Shown here: positions 1-11,449 of the stretch, in pieces
How the letters are laid out: each line of letters begins with the position of its first letter
How positions within the stretch are numbered: the first letter of the stretch is position 1
Assembly: GCA_907163375.1 (NCBI GenBank)
Contig: CAJQUW010008697.1
Span: 1-64,000 of the forward strand
DNA: 64,000 bases
Direction of reading: 5' to 3'
DNA from: Prostheceraeus crozeri
Lineage: Eukaryota; Platyhelminthes; Polycladida; Euryleptidae
Notes under the pieces: generated by a model
Databases searched by the model: none
Told to the model about the DNA's origin: nothing
The model's input: only the letters and a program-made list of their open reading frames with translations
Position numbers and translations under genes: made by a program

Positions 1-934
1 TTCGTTTGGGTGCTACACACCAAAACGTCCCACATTCTAACTCTGTCGTTTTTTCGAAAAATGTTGAAAATTTTTTCTCTCCGATTGACTTGAAACTCAC
101 CATACAGATAAAGATTTCACGCTGATTCCAAATCTGAAATCCGTTTTCCAATCCGATGCTTCGTTTTGAAGCTAGAGCCCAAAACGTCCCAAATTCTAAC
201 TCTGTCGTTTTTCGCCAATGTCCCAAAATCTTAAATGGCGTCTCACATCTAAACGAAGACAGATAGGAACAAGCCGATTGTTTCAATGAATTTGTCTCAC
301 TCTTAGCTTTCAAACGAGCTATCGCACGACAAAATCCGTCCACTGGAAGCCAAAATCGAAGCGAGCTGTCCAGAGGGGGGGGGGGGGGGACGGCAGCCGA
401 AATTTTTTCTCTCCGATTTCGCTGGAAACATCCTTCCTAACCCAAAATTTCACGTAGATTCCGAATCTGGCCTCCGTTTTCCCATCCGATGCTTCGTTTG
501 GGCGCTACACACCAAAACGTCCCAAATTCTAACTCTGTTAAAATTTTGAAGAAAAATTTTTTCTCGCCGATTGACTTGAAACTCACCCTACCGATGCAGA
601 ATTTCACGCTGAACACGAATCCGACCTCCGTTTTCTCATCCGACCACTCCTTCCACTCGAAACAACCCATTTTACAACCCAACATTCAGCAGATTGCACC
701 AAAAACATCACACACTATAGCCTCAAACACTAATCTGGCGGTCGCCCAAGTCCACCACGACACTCTATCGTTCCAGAGGGGGGGGGGGGGGGGGGGAGTC
801 AGCGAACATGTTGTCAACCAACCTGGCCGGCACACCACGACAGATCACAACCTCTGTCGTTCCAGAGGGGGGGGGGGGGACTCAGCGATGGCGGCCATCT
901 TGCGCTATCTGGTGTTTGTCACTTCCTTACTACT
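1..934. mobile_element. Terminus of a second Polinton, cut by the window edge
   Basis: This stretch matches the outer 934 bp of the right terminal repeat of the Polinton at 23617-47649 (positions 46717-47649) almost base for base, with a handful of substitutions and different poly-G lengths. It ends at the same terminal sequence (CACTTCCTTACTACT, ending at 934). The next six bases, AATTTA (935-940), would be the target duplication and differ from the TGCAAG of the central copy, so this is a separate insertion. Because the repeats are inverted I cannot say which end of the element it is. It looks young; the rest lies outside the window. Confidence 0.9.
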
Positions 935-940
935 AATTTA

Positions 941-1680
941 GTCAATGTTGTCTCAAAAACTAACAGTAGAGAGATGAATATTAACAGGAATGCTTATTAT
1001 ATGTGAATGCTAGATGCATCAAAATATTCTGTGAACTACCACAGGCAGACACACAACAAGATAGTGATGAATTTTTGCTTAATCAAAAATGTGAACATGT
1101 TGATTCCTGCCGACAACTGATTTCACTCGATGCAGTAAATCGGGATGGAACAGATCAATGAATAAATGGATGTCTAGACAGAAGGAAGCTGTTCATTTAC
1201 AACATTTTTGGTTTTAATTGCATTTTATTCTCAACTGACAACATATTCTGTATCAACAGGGTTGGGCAGCTGCGACTTCAAAAACATGAGCAAAGTGTGC
1301 GGCTAACATCGGTATTTTGTTGAGTTGGGAAGAACTAAGTATTGTAGGATATTCAAAATCTATATATTTGCGATATATTTCGATCAGTACCTGACAGTCA
1401 TCTTCAAGCAAGTGAATCTATTCTGCATAATTCAAAAGAACTCAAAAAATACAAACATAGTAATGACTAAACATAGAAATGAAAGGTAGATAGTGCTGGG
1501 TTACCTTACCAGTAGCTAAAGCAATTTGATAGCTCTGATCTGACTGACATAGAACAATTGAACCAGGTAGCACTGGCCAGCGGGCTACAATTTGCAATAG
1601 TAGAGTGAAATTACTTGGCTCTTCCCAACTCAACACAATTATGTCAAACTAAGGCATCTTCACAACACAACATCAGTATA
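941..1680. other. Intergenic stretch with a small inverted repeat
   Basis: No gene recognised. An inverted repeat of about 17 bp (core TTGAGTTGGGAAGA) brackets about 325 bp (1315-1640) and may mark a small non-autonomous transposon. Within it, on the minus strand near 1375-1420, is a sequence of the form TTGAAGATGA...GATCGAAA that faintly resembles the decayed hammerhead-type motifs of Penelope-like elements. Confidence 0.3.
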
Positions 1681-3470
1681 CAGGGTGAGCGGAAAGTCTC
1701 TCCCTGATTTCGAAAGCTTGTAGTTTCAAAGCAAATATATTTTTAAGTCTAATTCTTCGTCTCATAATTAAGAATGTACCAAAGTTTTATATCAAAACAA
1801 GCATTTTGATCTACTACAATCTATTCAATCGCTCAAGGGTTAGAGATGCTTTCGTACAAAATTGAGCAAATGAAATACGAAAATATAAATGAATGAGCTA
1901 AAAACTTGCAAACACTGTCTAAGTTTATGCTGAAGTGAATGTCCTTTTGGATTCTATTTCTTGGAAGCAACCAGGTGTTGTAAGCTTTTGATGATTCTAA
2001 TGTGTCAATGCGATAGAGAACATAGCTGACCGGCTTCAAAGCGACCAGATTGAAATGCATGTGCCTAGACTAACGACACCAATGTCGTCCAGATATCTAT
2101 GCTTTTAAATGCTTCTGTGCTATGTGTAAAACCATTGTGATCAAATATCTATTGTCAAAATAAATCGAATAGTTGGATTCATATTGTCTGCTTTTGATTA
2201 ATACGATTCACTCAGATGTGTGTTAGTGCTGAAAAATATGATATGAAATCAAGAGAACAGAAGTTTATTTTCATTTCACTTCGCGATGCTATCAACCGAA
2301 GAACGCATCTCCATTGTCCTGCTAATGGCAGAATTGAAATCTGTGACATCTGTCCAGAGGAAGTGGCATTCTCTGCATGATAGCAAACCACCAGCAGAAA
2401 AGACCATTTGAGAGTGCTTCAAAAAATTCAAAGAGACTGGATCTGTTCACGACCGTGACAGAAGCGGTCGGCCATCTCTAAATGATAGTGATGATATGAT
2501 CGAGCAGCTGTTCACTGATCATCCATCAACGTCACTTCGTTCAGCATCTAATCAATTGAGCATGCCTTACTCAACTATCCGAGATCACTTGAAGAGGGAT
2601 ATAGGAATGAAGACCTTTCACAGGACAACGGCTCAAACCCTGTACCCATCTGACAAAGCTGCCAGACTTGAAATGTGCACCGAGTTTCTTACCAGAATAG
2701 CGGAGGATGACGCCTATCTTAACAACGTATTTTTTTCCGACGAGGCGACATTTCATCTGAATGGCCGCATCAATCGCCATAACTGCGTTATCTGGGGAAA
2801 AAATCCTCATGAAATTCACGAAGTTCCAATAAAATCTCCATCAGTTTGTGTTTGGGCAGGGATGTATCGCGATCGAGTGATAGGACCATTCCTATTTGAA
2901 TCGACGGTCAAGGCCAAGGACAATCTCGAAATGCTGCAAGAATTTGCCATTCCTGCGATGAAGAGGATGAGACGTTTTTCAAAAACCATCTTCATGCATG
3001 ATGGTGCACCATGTCATTGGGCGAACACGACGAAGTCTTTCCTTTATTCTAACTTCGGTAACCGCTGGATCGGTAACAATGGCCCATTCCATTGGGCTCC
3101 ACGAAGTCCAGATTTGACCCCGATGGACTTTTATTTTTGGAGTCACGTTAAATCTTTGTTTCAAAACCAAGCGCCTACCAGCATCACGGGTCTCAAGTGT
3201 GCGATTCGAGAAGCGTTTAATCAACTTTTGCCATCGCATCTTGACTCTGCTTTTCAGTCGTTCGAGAAAAGACTTGATCTTGTGCGTCATTTGATGGAGG
3301 TCATTTTGAGCAATTGCTGTGACCAAATAGATTGTAGTGGATCAAAATGCTTGTTTTGGCATAAAACTTTGGTGCATTCTTAATTATGAGACGAAAATTT
3401 AGACTTAAAAATATATTTGCCTTGAAACTATAGGCTTTTGAAATCAGGGAGAGACTTTCCGCTCACCCGG
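1681..3470 (+). mobile_element. Tc1/mariner transposon (DD41D type), nearly intact
   Basis: The element is 1,790 bp with inverted terminal repeats of about 145 bp (1681-1825 and about 3325-3470) starting CAGGGTGAGCGGAAAG on the left and CCGGGTGAGCGGAAAG on the right. It is flanked by TA on both sides (1679-1680 and 3471-3472), the standard Tc1/mariner target duplication. One transposase gene lies inside, and its last codons run into the right terminal repeat. The repeats differ at only a few per cent of positions, so the insertion is fairly recent. Confidence 0.93.
2286..3383 (+). pseudogene. Mariner-type transposase, one in-frame stop
   Basis: Cut-and-paste transposase of the Tc1/mariner superfamily. 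From ATG 2286 the frame runs about 365 codons to the stop at 3383, interrupted once by TGA at 2409-2411 (codon 42); an ATG at 2496 restarts a 295-residue open frame. The N-terminal part has a helix-turn-helix and the linker GSVHDRDRSGRPS. Catalytic acidic residues sit in FFSDEATFH, MHDGAPCH and SPDLTPMDFYFW. Counting from the second to the third aspartate gives 41 residues between them, hence DD41D, close to the rosa/visitor-type families. With one stop it cannot make the full protein, although the catalytic domain is uninterrupted. Confidence 0.9.
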
Positions 3471-3614
3471 TATTTTCGCAGAAACACACGTATACTTAAG
3501 ATTATTTTTGTATTTTCCAGCCTATTAAATGTATTTATGCAGTAATTGCTTGTTTATTTATTATTCAAATGTGTCAATAAGTGCAACAGAGCACCAAGGC
3601 AGGATGATGAGGAA

Positions 3615-3903
3615 TTACAGAAGGAAATTCAACAGTTTGTATTTGAATACATTCAATGAACTGGAGACAGTGATTTCTCCAGTAAGTGGGTTCTAGTCGT
3701 CCAAAATTCGTTGGGAGGAAAAATTAAGCTGAGTGTTACGATTGCACGGCAGTCAGTAAAGTTTCAGATTGTGTCCACGAGTGATCGACGTATTTCGGAT
3801 GAAAAAAGTATTTGGTTGACATAACGTACGGTGATTTACAACTTTAAAGACTTCCGCGAGGTCCATTACATGTCGACGACACTGGAGGGTGGTAGGTTTA
3901 AAT
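3615..3903 (-). pseudogene. LINE reverse transcriptase fragment, 3' piece
   Basis: This continues the LINE of 7125-7740 on the other side of the hAT insertion. In one minus frame the classical LINE C-terminus can be read: TLQCRRHVMDLAEVFKVVNH, then TRGHNLKL, a stop where a residue is expected, FSSQRILDD, and a final VFKYKLLNFLL before the stop at 3615-3617. A one-base frame change is needed right after the hAT junction. The downstream AT-rich tail (3540-3570) is compatible with a LINE 3' end. It lacks promoter and endonuclease and is dead. Confidence 0.75.
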
Positions 3904-4214
3904 TAGGGCCCTGCAAGTCGGGCTCTTGTCAACCTCGAGTCGAGTCGTGTCGGGCCAAAATTTCATAGATTGATTAAGAGGCAAAAATGCGTTTCGGCCT
4001 GCTCAGGCTAATAAAAGCAACTAAGAGAATTAAAAAATAAGGTATATGGCGACGCAAATCGTTGTTCGAGTGAGTGAGCTATCCTTTAAGTATATGTAAT
4101 TGTGGACATTAGACATACATCATACAAATTTAAAAAATTCTGTGAATCCAATCATTTATTTAAATTATTTTTGCAATCAATTTTTTAATTCCTTTTGTTT
4201 AAGCATTGTATATA

Positions 4215-5932
4215 CAGGGTGATTTTTAATTGACGCAAGATTTAAAATTGTTTTTATTTCTACTTAGTCGACATGAAAAATGAAGTATTATACATTTCTG
4301 AACACCCGAAACTGGGGAATTTATGAATATCAAAGCGGTTAAAGCATATCTATAATCTCCAATTTTTAAGAAATTTTTATATTCCATTACATAAAATCAT
4401 TGAAAACTTTACAACAAATGTTCAATCACGTCACCTTCGCTTTCTACAACAAGGTGCAGTCGTAGGAGGAGGTTTGCAATGGCACTTTGTATTTCAGTTG
4501 AAGAAAAATTGTTGCATTCTTCTGCTATTCTGTGCATTAGCTGATTCATTGTGGAAGGACGACTGTGGTGGAAGACACGACCCTTTAGTCCCCCAAAACC
4601 AAAAATCGAGAGGGGATAAATCCGGAGATCTTGCTGGCCATCTTATGGAATGCCCTCTTCCAATGACTCGATCATTGGGGAAATGTGCCTTTAAGAATTG
4701 AGTCACGTCTCCATGAAAATGGGGCGGTGCTCCATCTTGCTGGAAGATAGTGGAGTTTTTGATTCCCTTCTCATCCAGTTGTGGCAACATGTGCTGCTCC
4801 AACATTCCAAGGTAATTGTTTCCAGTGACTGTGGAGTCAAAGAAATAGGGTTGCAAAACGAATGTTGACGATATGCCACACCAGACAGTCACTTTTTCAG
4901 GATGAAGCCCTTTCGAAACCAAAACATTGACTGGGCTAGGGCTCCATATGACACAGTTGTGCCGATTAATGCTGCCATCAAGCGTGAAATTTGCCTCGTC
5001 GCTCCACAGGATGCGTTGGATAAGGTCCTCATTCGTAAGCAGCCAGTTGGCGAATTCAAGTCGATGGACCTTATCGCCATCCGTTATTTCTTGATGGACA
5101 CGTGTGCGATAGGGATACCATCTCAACTGCTTCCGAAATCTCACGGGTGGAACAGCAAGGAATAACGCGGCCACTCGTTATCTCAGCAACAGTCTTTTCC
5201 ACTTCTTCGCGCTCTTCTCTTAAACTTTTACGTCCTTTTCCTGGAGAATCGTTTACAGAACCGGTAGCTTTGAAACGAGTCACTAATCGTTGAATCGTAG
5301 TGACAGCGAATGGATCTCTATGCAACTTGTGTTTGGTCTTATATGCACGTAATGTTTGAAGGCAACTTTCATGATTTTGAGCGTACAGGAATATCAATTC
5401 AATTCTCGTTTCAGTAGACAGAGACATCTTGATCATTTGACAACAGTGCCGTGTGTTGCAAGCCTTTATTCCACACTTGATAGCTCTGTAAACGCTGTTC
5501 ATCGAGGCTTCATAGCTCCATCGCTTACTGATCGCTTTGCAAATGCTTTTCATTGACAGTTCATGACAATGAAATTATCACCATCAAGATCTCAAAGGCA
5601 AAATGAATTAATAGAAGTGTGATCAGATTGATGATAGAATGCGTCTGATTTTCACTTGCTACCCTTTTCTATTCATATCTAATATCAATAATTTTTCTAT
5701 GGTTGTGATTAAAGGAAGTTCAATGAAATGAAGTAATTCAATGGTAATGAAATTCAAAGATAAAATATAAAAATTTCTTAAAAATTGGAGATTATAGATA
5801 TGCTTTAACCGCTTTGATATTCATAAATTCCCCAGTTTCAGGTGTTCAGAAATGTATAATACTTCATTTTTCATGTCGACTAAGTAGAAATAAAAACAAT
5901 TTTAAATCTTGCGTCAATTAAAAATCATCCTG
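4215..5932 (-). mobile_element. Second Tc1/mariner element, nested in the hAT
   Basis: The element is 1,718 bp with inverted terminal repeats of about 166 bp (4215-4380 and 5767-5932). The repeats are nearly identical, start CAGGGTGATTTTTAATTGAC and have TA on both sides (4213-4214, 5933-5934). The transposase is on the minus strand and broken. The CAGGGTGA start is shared with the element at 1681, but the rest of the repeat is unrelated, so the two are distinct families. Confidence 0.92.
4409..5427 (-). pseudogene. Mariner-type transposase with two frameshifts
   Basis: Read on the minus strand from ATG 5427 (MSLSTETRIELIF) the protein has the helix-turn-helix region and the linker FKATGSVNDSPGKGRKS. 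It then changes frame near 5145-5175, continues through the catalytic motifs WSDEANFTLDG, QQDGAPPH and RSPDLSPLDFWFWG, and changes frame again near 4590 before the natural stop at 4409-4411. The second and third aspartates are 42 residues apart, one more than in the copy at 2286. Two frameshifts make it inactive, although the terminal repeats look recent. Confidence 0.88.
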
Positions 5933-7124
5933 TATTTTACCTTGTAAGCATATTATACAATAATTATTAAGTAAGCAATTATTCTGAATACTGTACAGGG
6001 TGAGAGAGAACATCGCTCAGTTACTATTAGGAAATTGACAAAAGATCAATTTCATTTTTAACGAGTTAACTTAAACCTATATTTTTTCAGTTATGAAGTG
6101 CTATATCTACTGGTCGCTGCTAAATGTCAGAGCAGGTCCTATCATTTTAATATTTATGGAAATTAACAGAGTTCGCAGTTTTTATTCAAGTTGTATACTA
6201 TTGCAATGTGCATTTATCGATTTTTGCGTATTTATCTAATATTACTCTATTCAGTCTATTCCAATTAAACAGTTTGTGTAGTTATTTCTCACTTAAGAGA
6301 ACAGCACGTCATCATACTATCTATCAGTTGCAGCTGATTAATGTGCTTTTCCCGAGTTGTAGTCTGCTGACCATTATAATATCATCCCGCACTTGTCTTA
6401 ATGAGAAACCTGCCTACCTAAGTTGATGAGTGCAATTTTTGTAAGTAGTGTATTGAATCATTTTTCGTTTTTCAACAAAATATGATAGCAATATACGTGC
6501 ATAATTTTACTAAAATACGAAATAAATTGTGATTTCTGAACAGTTGCCAGAGTGAGTATTTATGTGCGTGAAATATACCAAAAATAGCAAACAAACTGTC
6601 TGATAAGCTAAAATAACAGGTCGGAATTGCGTTTTGCAAAGATAAATTTTTGAGATAGAAACAATTAATCCTCTCCAGGGATCGCAATTCACCCAAGAAA
6701 AAACCGGGGTTTGAATGCACAAATTTGAAATATTTGCATTAGACTAGTTTCGCAAAAAAAATGGAAAATTGCGATGCCTGATCTTCTCCCTTCGGCTGAT
6801 GCGATTGGCCGTCGTTAAATGTGACTGAATTTAGGGAACACTTGATTGCGACTTCAACAATATTGCAGTGACCAGGCTGTGAGCGAAACATAATGCCAAA
6901 TAAAATAAACGCGTTAAAGTAGCAAGTCATTAAAGAAATTCAATGTAATCGAAATAAGAAACCTATGCAAACACAATATTTTCTACACATGTTCGCCAAC
7001 TCGATTCGAATTCTCATCGTCGTTCGAGTACTCGAACCGTATAACAAAATGTCGAGTCCAGTTGAGTACTCGAGCGGTCAAACTCGAAATTTGAGTCGAG
7101 TACTCACAGGGCCCTAGTTTAAAT

Positions 7125-7740
7125 GCTTCAGTCGTTCTTCGTATGGAATGGAGGTTCAGCCATGAATGCTACGGGTCAAGGGCGGTTACACAAGTTCGAT
7201 CAGTATAACGTCTTTGAACAATGATGGATTCCAAACTCGGACGTCATATTCTAGGTGTGGGCGAACTATGGCAGTGAAGACTGTAGAGTTTCATAAGGAT
7301 GTTGGGGTCTATTGAGATAAAAGTCCGCAGAATGTCGGAGAGAAAATTGCTGGTCCTCTTGACACAAAGGATTGTGTGCCGTGAGAATCTAAGATCCTTC
7401 GAGGTATGGATTCCAAGGTCTTTCACGCACTCAGACTGCTGAATTGTGTATTTATCCAACTTGTATTGAGAGCCAGGATTGCGAGATCCAAAAGAGAGAA
7501 TTGAATATTTCTCTGGATTCAAATGATGCCACTCCTTTGACCAGATGGTCACCGTGTTTAGATCAACTTGCAGTAGTTGTGCGGATTTCTCCGGGTCAGC
7601 GCGTTTAATTTCCATGTACATTTTGATGCCATTGGCATTTTTACTGACGGTGGAATTTATTAGTGTGTCGTCGATATCATTAACGAAAGCGAAAAAATTT
7701 TTTGGTCCGGTACAGATATGGTACATTACATGTGAAATCT
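7125..7740 (-). pseudogene. LINE reverse transcriptase fragment, 5' piece
   Basis: Minus-strand remnant of the C-terminal half of a non-LTR reverse transcriptase (CR1/Jockey-like). Residues typical of this region are visible: FVNDID, a decayed YADD box followed by MY, WSKEWHHLNPEKYS, the DLGIH motif, and in a shifted frame the thumb motif VRPHLEY near 7250. The frame breaks at about 7260-7290 and again near 7190. Translation reaches ERLKHLN exactly where the hAT element was inserted and resumes beyond 3903. The fragment is 5'-truncated near 7740; there is no endonuclease. Confidence 0.8.
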
Positions 7741-9159
7741 AACTACGACTAGCTACGTCTCATGCAGGTCCCAACATCTTATTATATTCATGACACTGGA
7801 TACCCTATTGCTAATGTCACCCTATACACCACTGTATGGAACTAATTCCTAAGTTGAATTAGGTGCGCAAACATCTCCGCATCTTAAGAACAAAAGAAAT
7901 TATGATCAGACAGCCCAACCATCAATTCAAGATAATAAATGAAAATTTCCGTGATACTGCGCTCTAACTCTCTGAGCTCATTGCTCTCGCTTGTTAAATT
8001 GTTATTGATCTACCAATTTATTTCTTGAAATAGAAGTGCAAATCGTTTGTAGAAACGCTTTCTTAAATTGTAACGTGAGAAACTAGAAAGTAGCCCTCTG
8101 TCGTTCACTTCGATCCATCAGCGCTGAGAGTCACTGGCAGCTGCTGAGGTCGCAGCAGATAATTTCATTCTCAACTTCAACGAGGCAACTGAACTTTAGG
8201 AATCCAATAAATTCATTTTGATAGCAAGCAAATTTAGTTACAGTGCAATGAGATGCAGGTGAAGGCATATTCCGTCAGCTAACGTTTCATTAATCTTATA
8301 TTTCTATGACAACAAGTACAGAGACTACTTCAATTAACAAATGGTTCAACTTTTGACGTACATTTTGGATATCCGTGCAATAACTTTCGGAAAATACCTG
8401 ATTTAATGAAGTTAATAATTGACTCAAAAAATGCAATTCCAAATGCCAAAAAAATTTACAAACTTTTATTTTTCTTAACCTTTATTCAGTTAATCGCAAA
8501 ACTAGCAGACTAATAAATTTAACAATCAGCTGAAATTGAAGGTAAATTACTTGTATCTTTACTTGGTATTGAAGGGCAATTGACGCTGCAATTTGAAGAA
8601 GATATATCCGAAGATGCATGAGCCCCATGCGAACGATATAATACACGACTAACCTCCAGAATGCTAACATTCAACCCTATTTTCTTCAAACTTGTAATAA
8701 ATCACGGAACTTCAGTGTTGAATTGAAACATAAAGCACCATTTTTTGGAAATTGGGACAAGCCAAAATATATACTTATTCCCATCTATTCTCGGATGTTT
8801 TTAGATTCAGTGAAATTACTTTCATAAAGATAAGTTTTTCAATGAGAAGTTTACTCAAAACATCAATAAATTACAATCCATCGGTTGTAATGTGGCATAA
8901 AAGAAGACACAGATTAAGGGTCGGGACCCGAAACGTCAGAGAATAGCACCTGCAAATATTGCTGCTATTTATCTTTGCAAAAAGTGAGTGTGTTTTAAAT
9001 GAATGTGTGCATGCATTATGAAAAGTCTCCCGTCTAAAGCAACTGTCTACACCAATAGACGTTGAACCATCCGCATTTTGCGAGTATTTTTGCTTGGAAA
9101 CTCTGACAATTATTAGATAAAGTCAACTCTCGAGAATCAATTTTTTCAAGGATTATTAC
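7741..9159. other. Unrecognised non-coding stretch
   Basis: No gene seen. At about 8905-8945 the sequence AAGGGTCGGGACCCGAAACGTC contains a short perfect stem followed by CGAAACGTC, which looks like stem II and the conserved 3' core of a decayed type I hammerhead ribozyme of the Penelope-like kind. Confidence 0.3.
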
Positions 9160-9258
9160 CTTTGTTCTGGCGGTTAAGCCGTGTACGAAGCATGGATATA
9201 AGGTGGCAGATTCTTCGTGGCCAAAACAAACGTGAAAGCAAAACTCGCAAATTGTCAA
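9160..9258 (-). CDS. Possible internal exon of a Cys-rich protein
   Basis: On the minus strand a 99-nt open stretch is bounded by an acceptor (CAG before 9258) and a donor (GTAATA after 9160). It encodes 33 residues in phase 0/0 with an unusually regular cysteine and histidine pattern: CEFC, three residues, C, then H, and later PC...H. This looks like a zinc-binding segment, but I do not recognise the protein. It lies on the same strand as the Q/M-rich exon at 16209-16668 and could belong to the same gene, with the large LINE inside an intron; the linking exons were not found. Confidence 0.3.
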
Positions 9259-10214
9259 CTGGTTTCATCCAAATAAATGATGGCTTAATGTCACTTCTTC
9301 CACATATTGGGGCTTGTACGGTCCTGACATAGTCAGACTTTCATCTAGAGCATTGTGATCTTTTTAGACCGGATGCCCTTCCTGACGACTTCCAATGACA
9401 CTTTTTAGACTCGACAACTGGACCGAAACATCGCTAGGCCAATCAATCAAGCACAGAACCATGGAGTCCAAACCGTGGTTTTATCTTAATATTAGGGTTG
9501 CAAAAATGTTTTTTATCCATCATATTTTAAGCATGTTTTAAACAAATCTCAGATATTTTTTTGTGTGTTTTGTTTTTTATATATTTGACGAGAACTGTGG
9601 TAGTACTTAAGGTGAATCTAATAAATATCTTCCCTAAAATACTTGGTGAATTAAAGGAAAGCATAATATAATACTAATAACTAATAAGCGAAAAATATTT
9701 CTATAATTTTGGAAACTATCAGTTAGAATGCTGAATGCAGACTAATATTATAATATTTGCTGACGGACGTGCATTGTGTCTCCCGCGTATTGTGTAATAT
9801 CCGTTCCCAGATCCATGGTTTTTGATAGTCTGGTCGTGTGATTTTTGGTATCAGAGCTATCCTGTCATCAAGGAGGTTTTCTTTTTTGAGTCAGTTTTTG
9901 GCTTTGATCACTGGTTTTTGCGTTAAGAAGTTTTTTTTCACCTTGTTGTTCAATTGTTTGTGAGTGCAATTCATCAGTGTGGTCGTATTCCATCATATCA
10001 TCAGGTTACTTGCTGGATTTCCGCAGCGTCCCTCTGGATCTAATAATAGAACATTTCGATCTTCTTCATCGTGATTACGAGCTTGACCTTGTACGCTGTG
10101 GTTGTTTGTATCAGCAGGTATGCTGCAAAGCGATGTGCCGTCAAGTTTCCATAACAACATCGATTTATGTACATCGTCGGTAGCGTAAGCAATAAAATAG
10201 CAGCTCACAAAGTT
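9259..10214. other. Unrecognised stretch with a short SINE-like motif
   Basis: No gene seen. The phrase ACCGGATGCCCTTCCTGACG at about 9369-9388 is one that recurs in repeats of several animal genomes, so a SINE or LINE tail remnant is likely. The rest is AT-rich with no clear signal. Confidence 0.3.
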
Positions 10215-10405
10215 ATAAGATTTTCTCATAAGAAAATCTCAAAATCTGTTTTTGTGCATATCATCATCTAAATCTCAGAGTCACTTGAGAAATTCTTCTG
10301 ATAAGAATTTCTCATCCTGAGCGCCAAGTTTTAAGCACACTTTTGCGAGAAAATCTCAGAATAATTCAAGAAAAAGAATTTCTCATTTTTATGCATACGG
10401 CCCAT
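10215..10405. repeat. MITE-like block of short inverted repeats
   Basis: Three small palindromic modules built on GAGAAATTCTTA-type sequence follow one another (around 10217-10240, 10287-10316 and 10347-10385). The block ends in TTTTTATGCATACGGCCC. Terminal sequences of the form GGGCCGTATGCATAAAA are common at the ends of small non-autonomous DNA transposons in animals. The left boundary and the target duplication are unclear. Confidence 0.4.
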
Positions 10406-10642
10406 TGTCTGCTATCATTGCTGTCTTCTTAGCAGTCAGCTGTTATTTCGTAAAAATATTGTAAAACGTTCCTCGTCGATTTTCTTTCGATTATCGATTT
10501 TTTATCACGTGACAGTGACGTATTATTGTAATTGTGCCCCAGATCTCTATTCTACGTATTCTATGAACATCATACGTCATCAGTTTCTTCAAGTTTAACC
10601 GTTCAATTGTGTACTTTTGGGAATCGTGAATGCACAAATCAA

Positions 10643-11437
10643 ATGGCGACTTACAATACTCGAAAGACAAGCCTTGATGAATCTCGCATACGTGATATAA
10701 TTCGAGATGAAATTAAGGAAATAATAGCAAGCGAAATAAAAACTACGTTGCAACAGGAAAAGATTCTGATAAAGAATGAGTTCAATGACAATTTGGCAAA
10801 GCTGAAATATGAATTAAAGAATGAAATTATTCAGGTGAAAAGTGATATGCAAAAGGATGTCTTAGACATGGTCAAATCTAATATCTCCACTGAAATTGAA
10901 AGTGTAAATGAAAATCTTACGGACCAAAATAACCAGCTGTCTTACTTGAAAGGCTACATTCTTGAAGCAGAGGAAGCTAAGTTGAAACAAAAGCGCAAAG
11001 AATTATCCACTAATTTTGTCATCAGTGGTTTGCCTGACACAGATAATGAGACACCCGATGCTCTTAGGTCATCAGTTGAATTACTTATGGCAGAGCTTAA
11101 CACGCTCGTCAATTGTGTCTCAGCATCAAGAATTGGTATCCGAAAGGGGTTAAAGCCTAGGATGATCAAGATCGTCACGAACAGCATTGAAGACCGCAAC
11201 AAGGTTCTAAGACAAGCTAGAAATCTTAGTACAAGCTCTTCATATAAGGGTGTATTCATAAATCCCGACAGATGCTCAATCGATCAGAAAGAAAATAGGA
11301 GACTTCATAGCGTTATAAAGAAGCTTCGATCAGAATTTCCCAACAAGAAAGTCATCTTGTATAAAGGCGAAGCATTGGTAGATGGCGAAGTGTACGAATA
11401 TGAAAAACCTCTGATGCACATTTTTCCACAATATTGA
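10643..11437 (+). CDS. LINE ORF1 protein (coiled coil, RNA-binding)
   Basis: 264 residues from ATG 10643, chosen because the open frame upstream of it looks like untranslated leader. ORF1 proteins bind LINE RNA and act as chaperones in the ribonucleoprotein. Residues 10-120 are a highly charged lysine/glutamate-rich segment with heptad spacing, a likely trimeric coiled coil. The C-terminal half (starting near NFVISGLPD) has the layout of the RRM-like domain found in many invertebrate ORF1 proteins: a conserved arginine-glycine segment, PRMIKIV, a run with NKVLRQARNL, and FINPDRCS. The frame is intact, unlike ORF2. Confidence 0.8.
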   Translation: MATYNTRKTSLDESRIRDIIRDEIKEIIASEIKTTLQQEKILIKNEFNDNLAKLKYELKNEIIQVKSDMQKDVLDMVKSNISTEIESVNENLTDQNNQLSYLKGYILEAEEAKLKQKRKELSTNFVISGLPDTDNETPDALRSSVELLMAELNTLVNCVSASRIGIRKGLKPRMIKIVTNSIEDRNKVLRQARNLSTSSSYKGVFINPDRCSIDQKENRRLHSVIKKLRSEFPNKKVILYKGEALVDGEVYEYEKPLMHIFPQY

Positions 11438-11449
11438 CTACGTGATATC

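Larger units (their letters stand above)
3904..7116. mobile_element. Non-autonomous hAT transposon containing a mariner
   Basis: Ends are TAGGGCCCTG (3904-3913) and its exact inverse CAGGGCCCTA (7107-7116). An exact 8-bp target duplication, GTTTAAAT, lies at 3896-3903 and 7117-7124, which is diagnostic for hAT. Subterminal DNA is rich in CTCGAGTCGAG-like motifs at both ends, typical of hAT transposase binding regions. Without the mariner inserted at 4215-5932, the hAT itself is about 1.5 kb, and I see no hAT transposase in it, so it must have been moved in trans. It interrupts a LINE reverse transcriptase between adjacent codons. Confidence 0.9.

Noticed and set aside
489-941. Open frame across the Polinton terminus, also present at 23589-24056 and 47263-47658
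   Set aside because: It is the same terminal-repeat DNA three times, with homopolymer-encoded glycine runs of different length; no protein-like conservation is evident.
5996-6035. TACAGGGTGAGAGAGAAC, like a mariner terminus
   Set aside because: Only seven to nine bases match known ends and there is no inverted partner; left as chance or an unrecognisable remnant.
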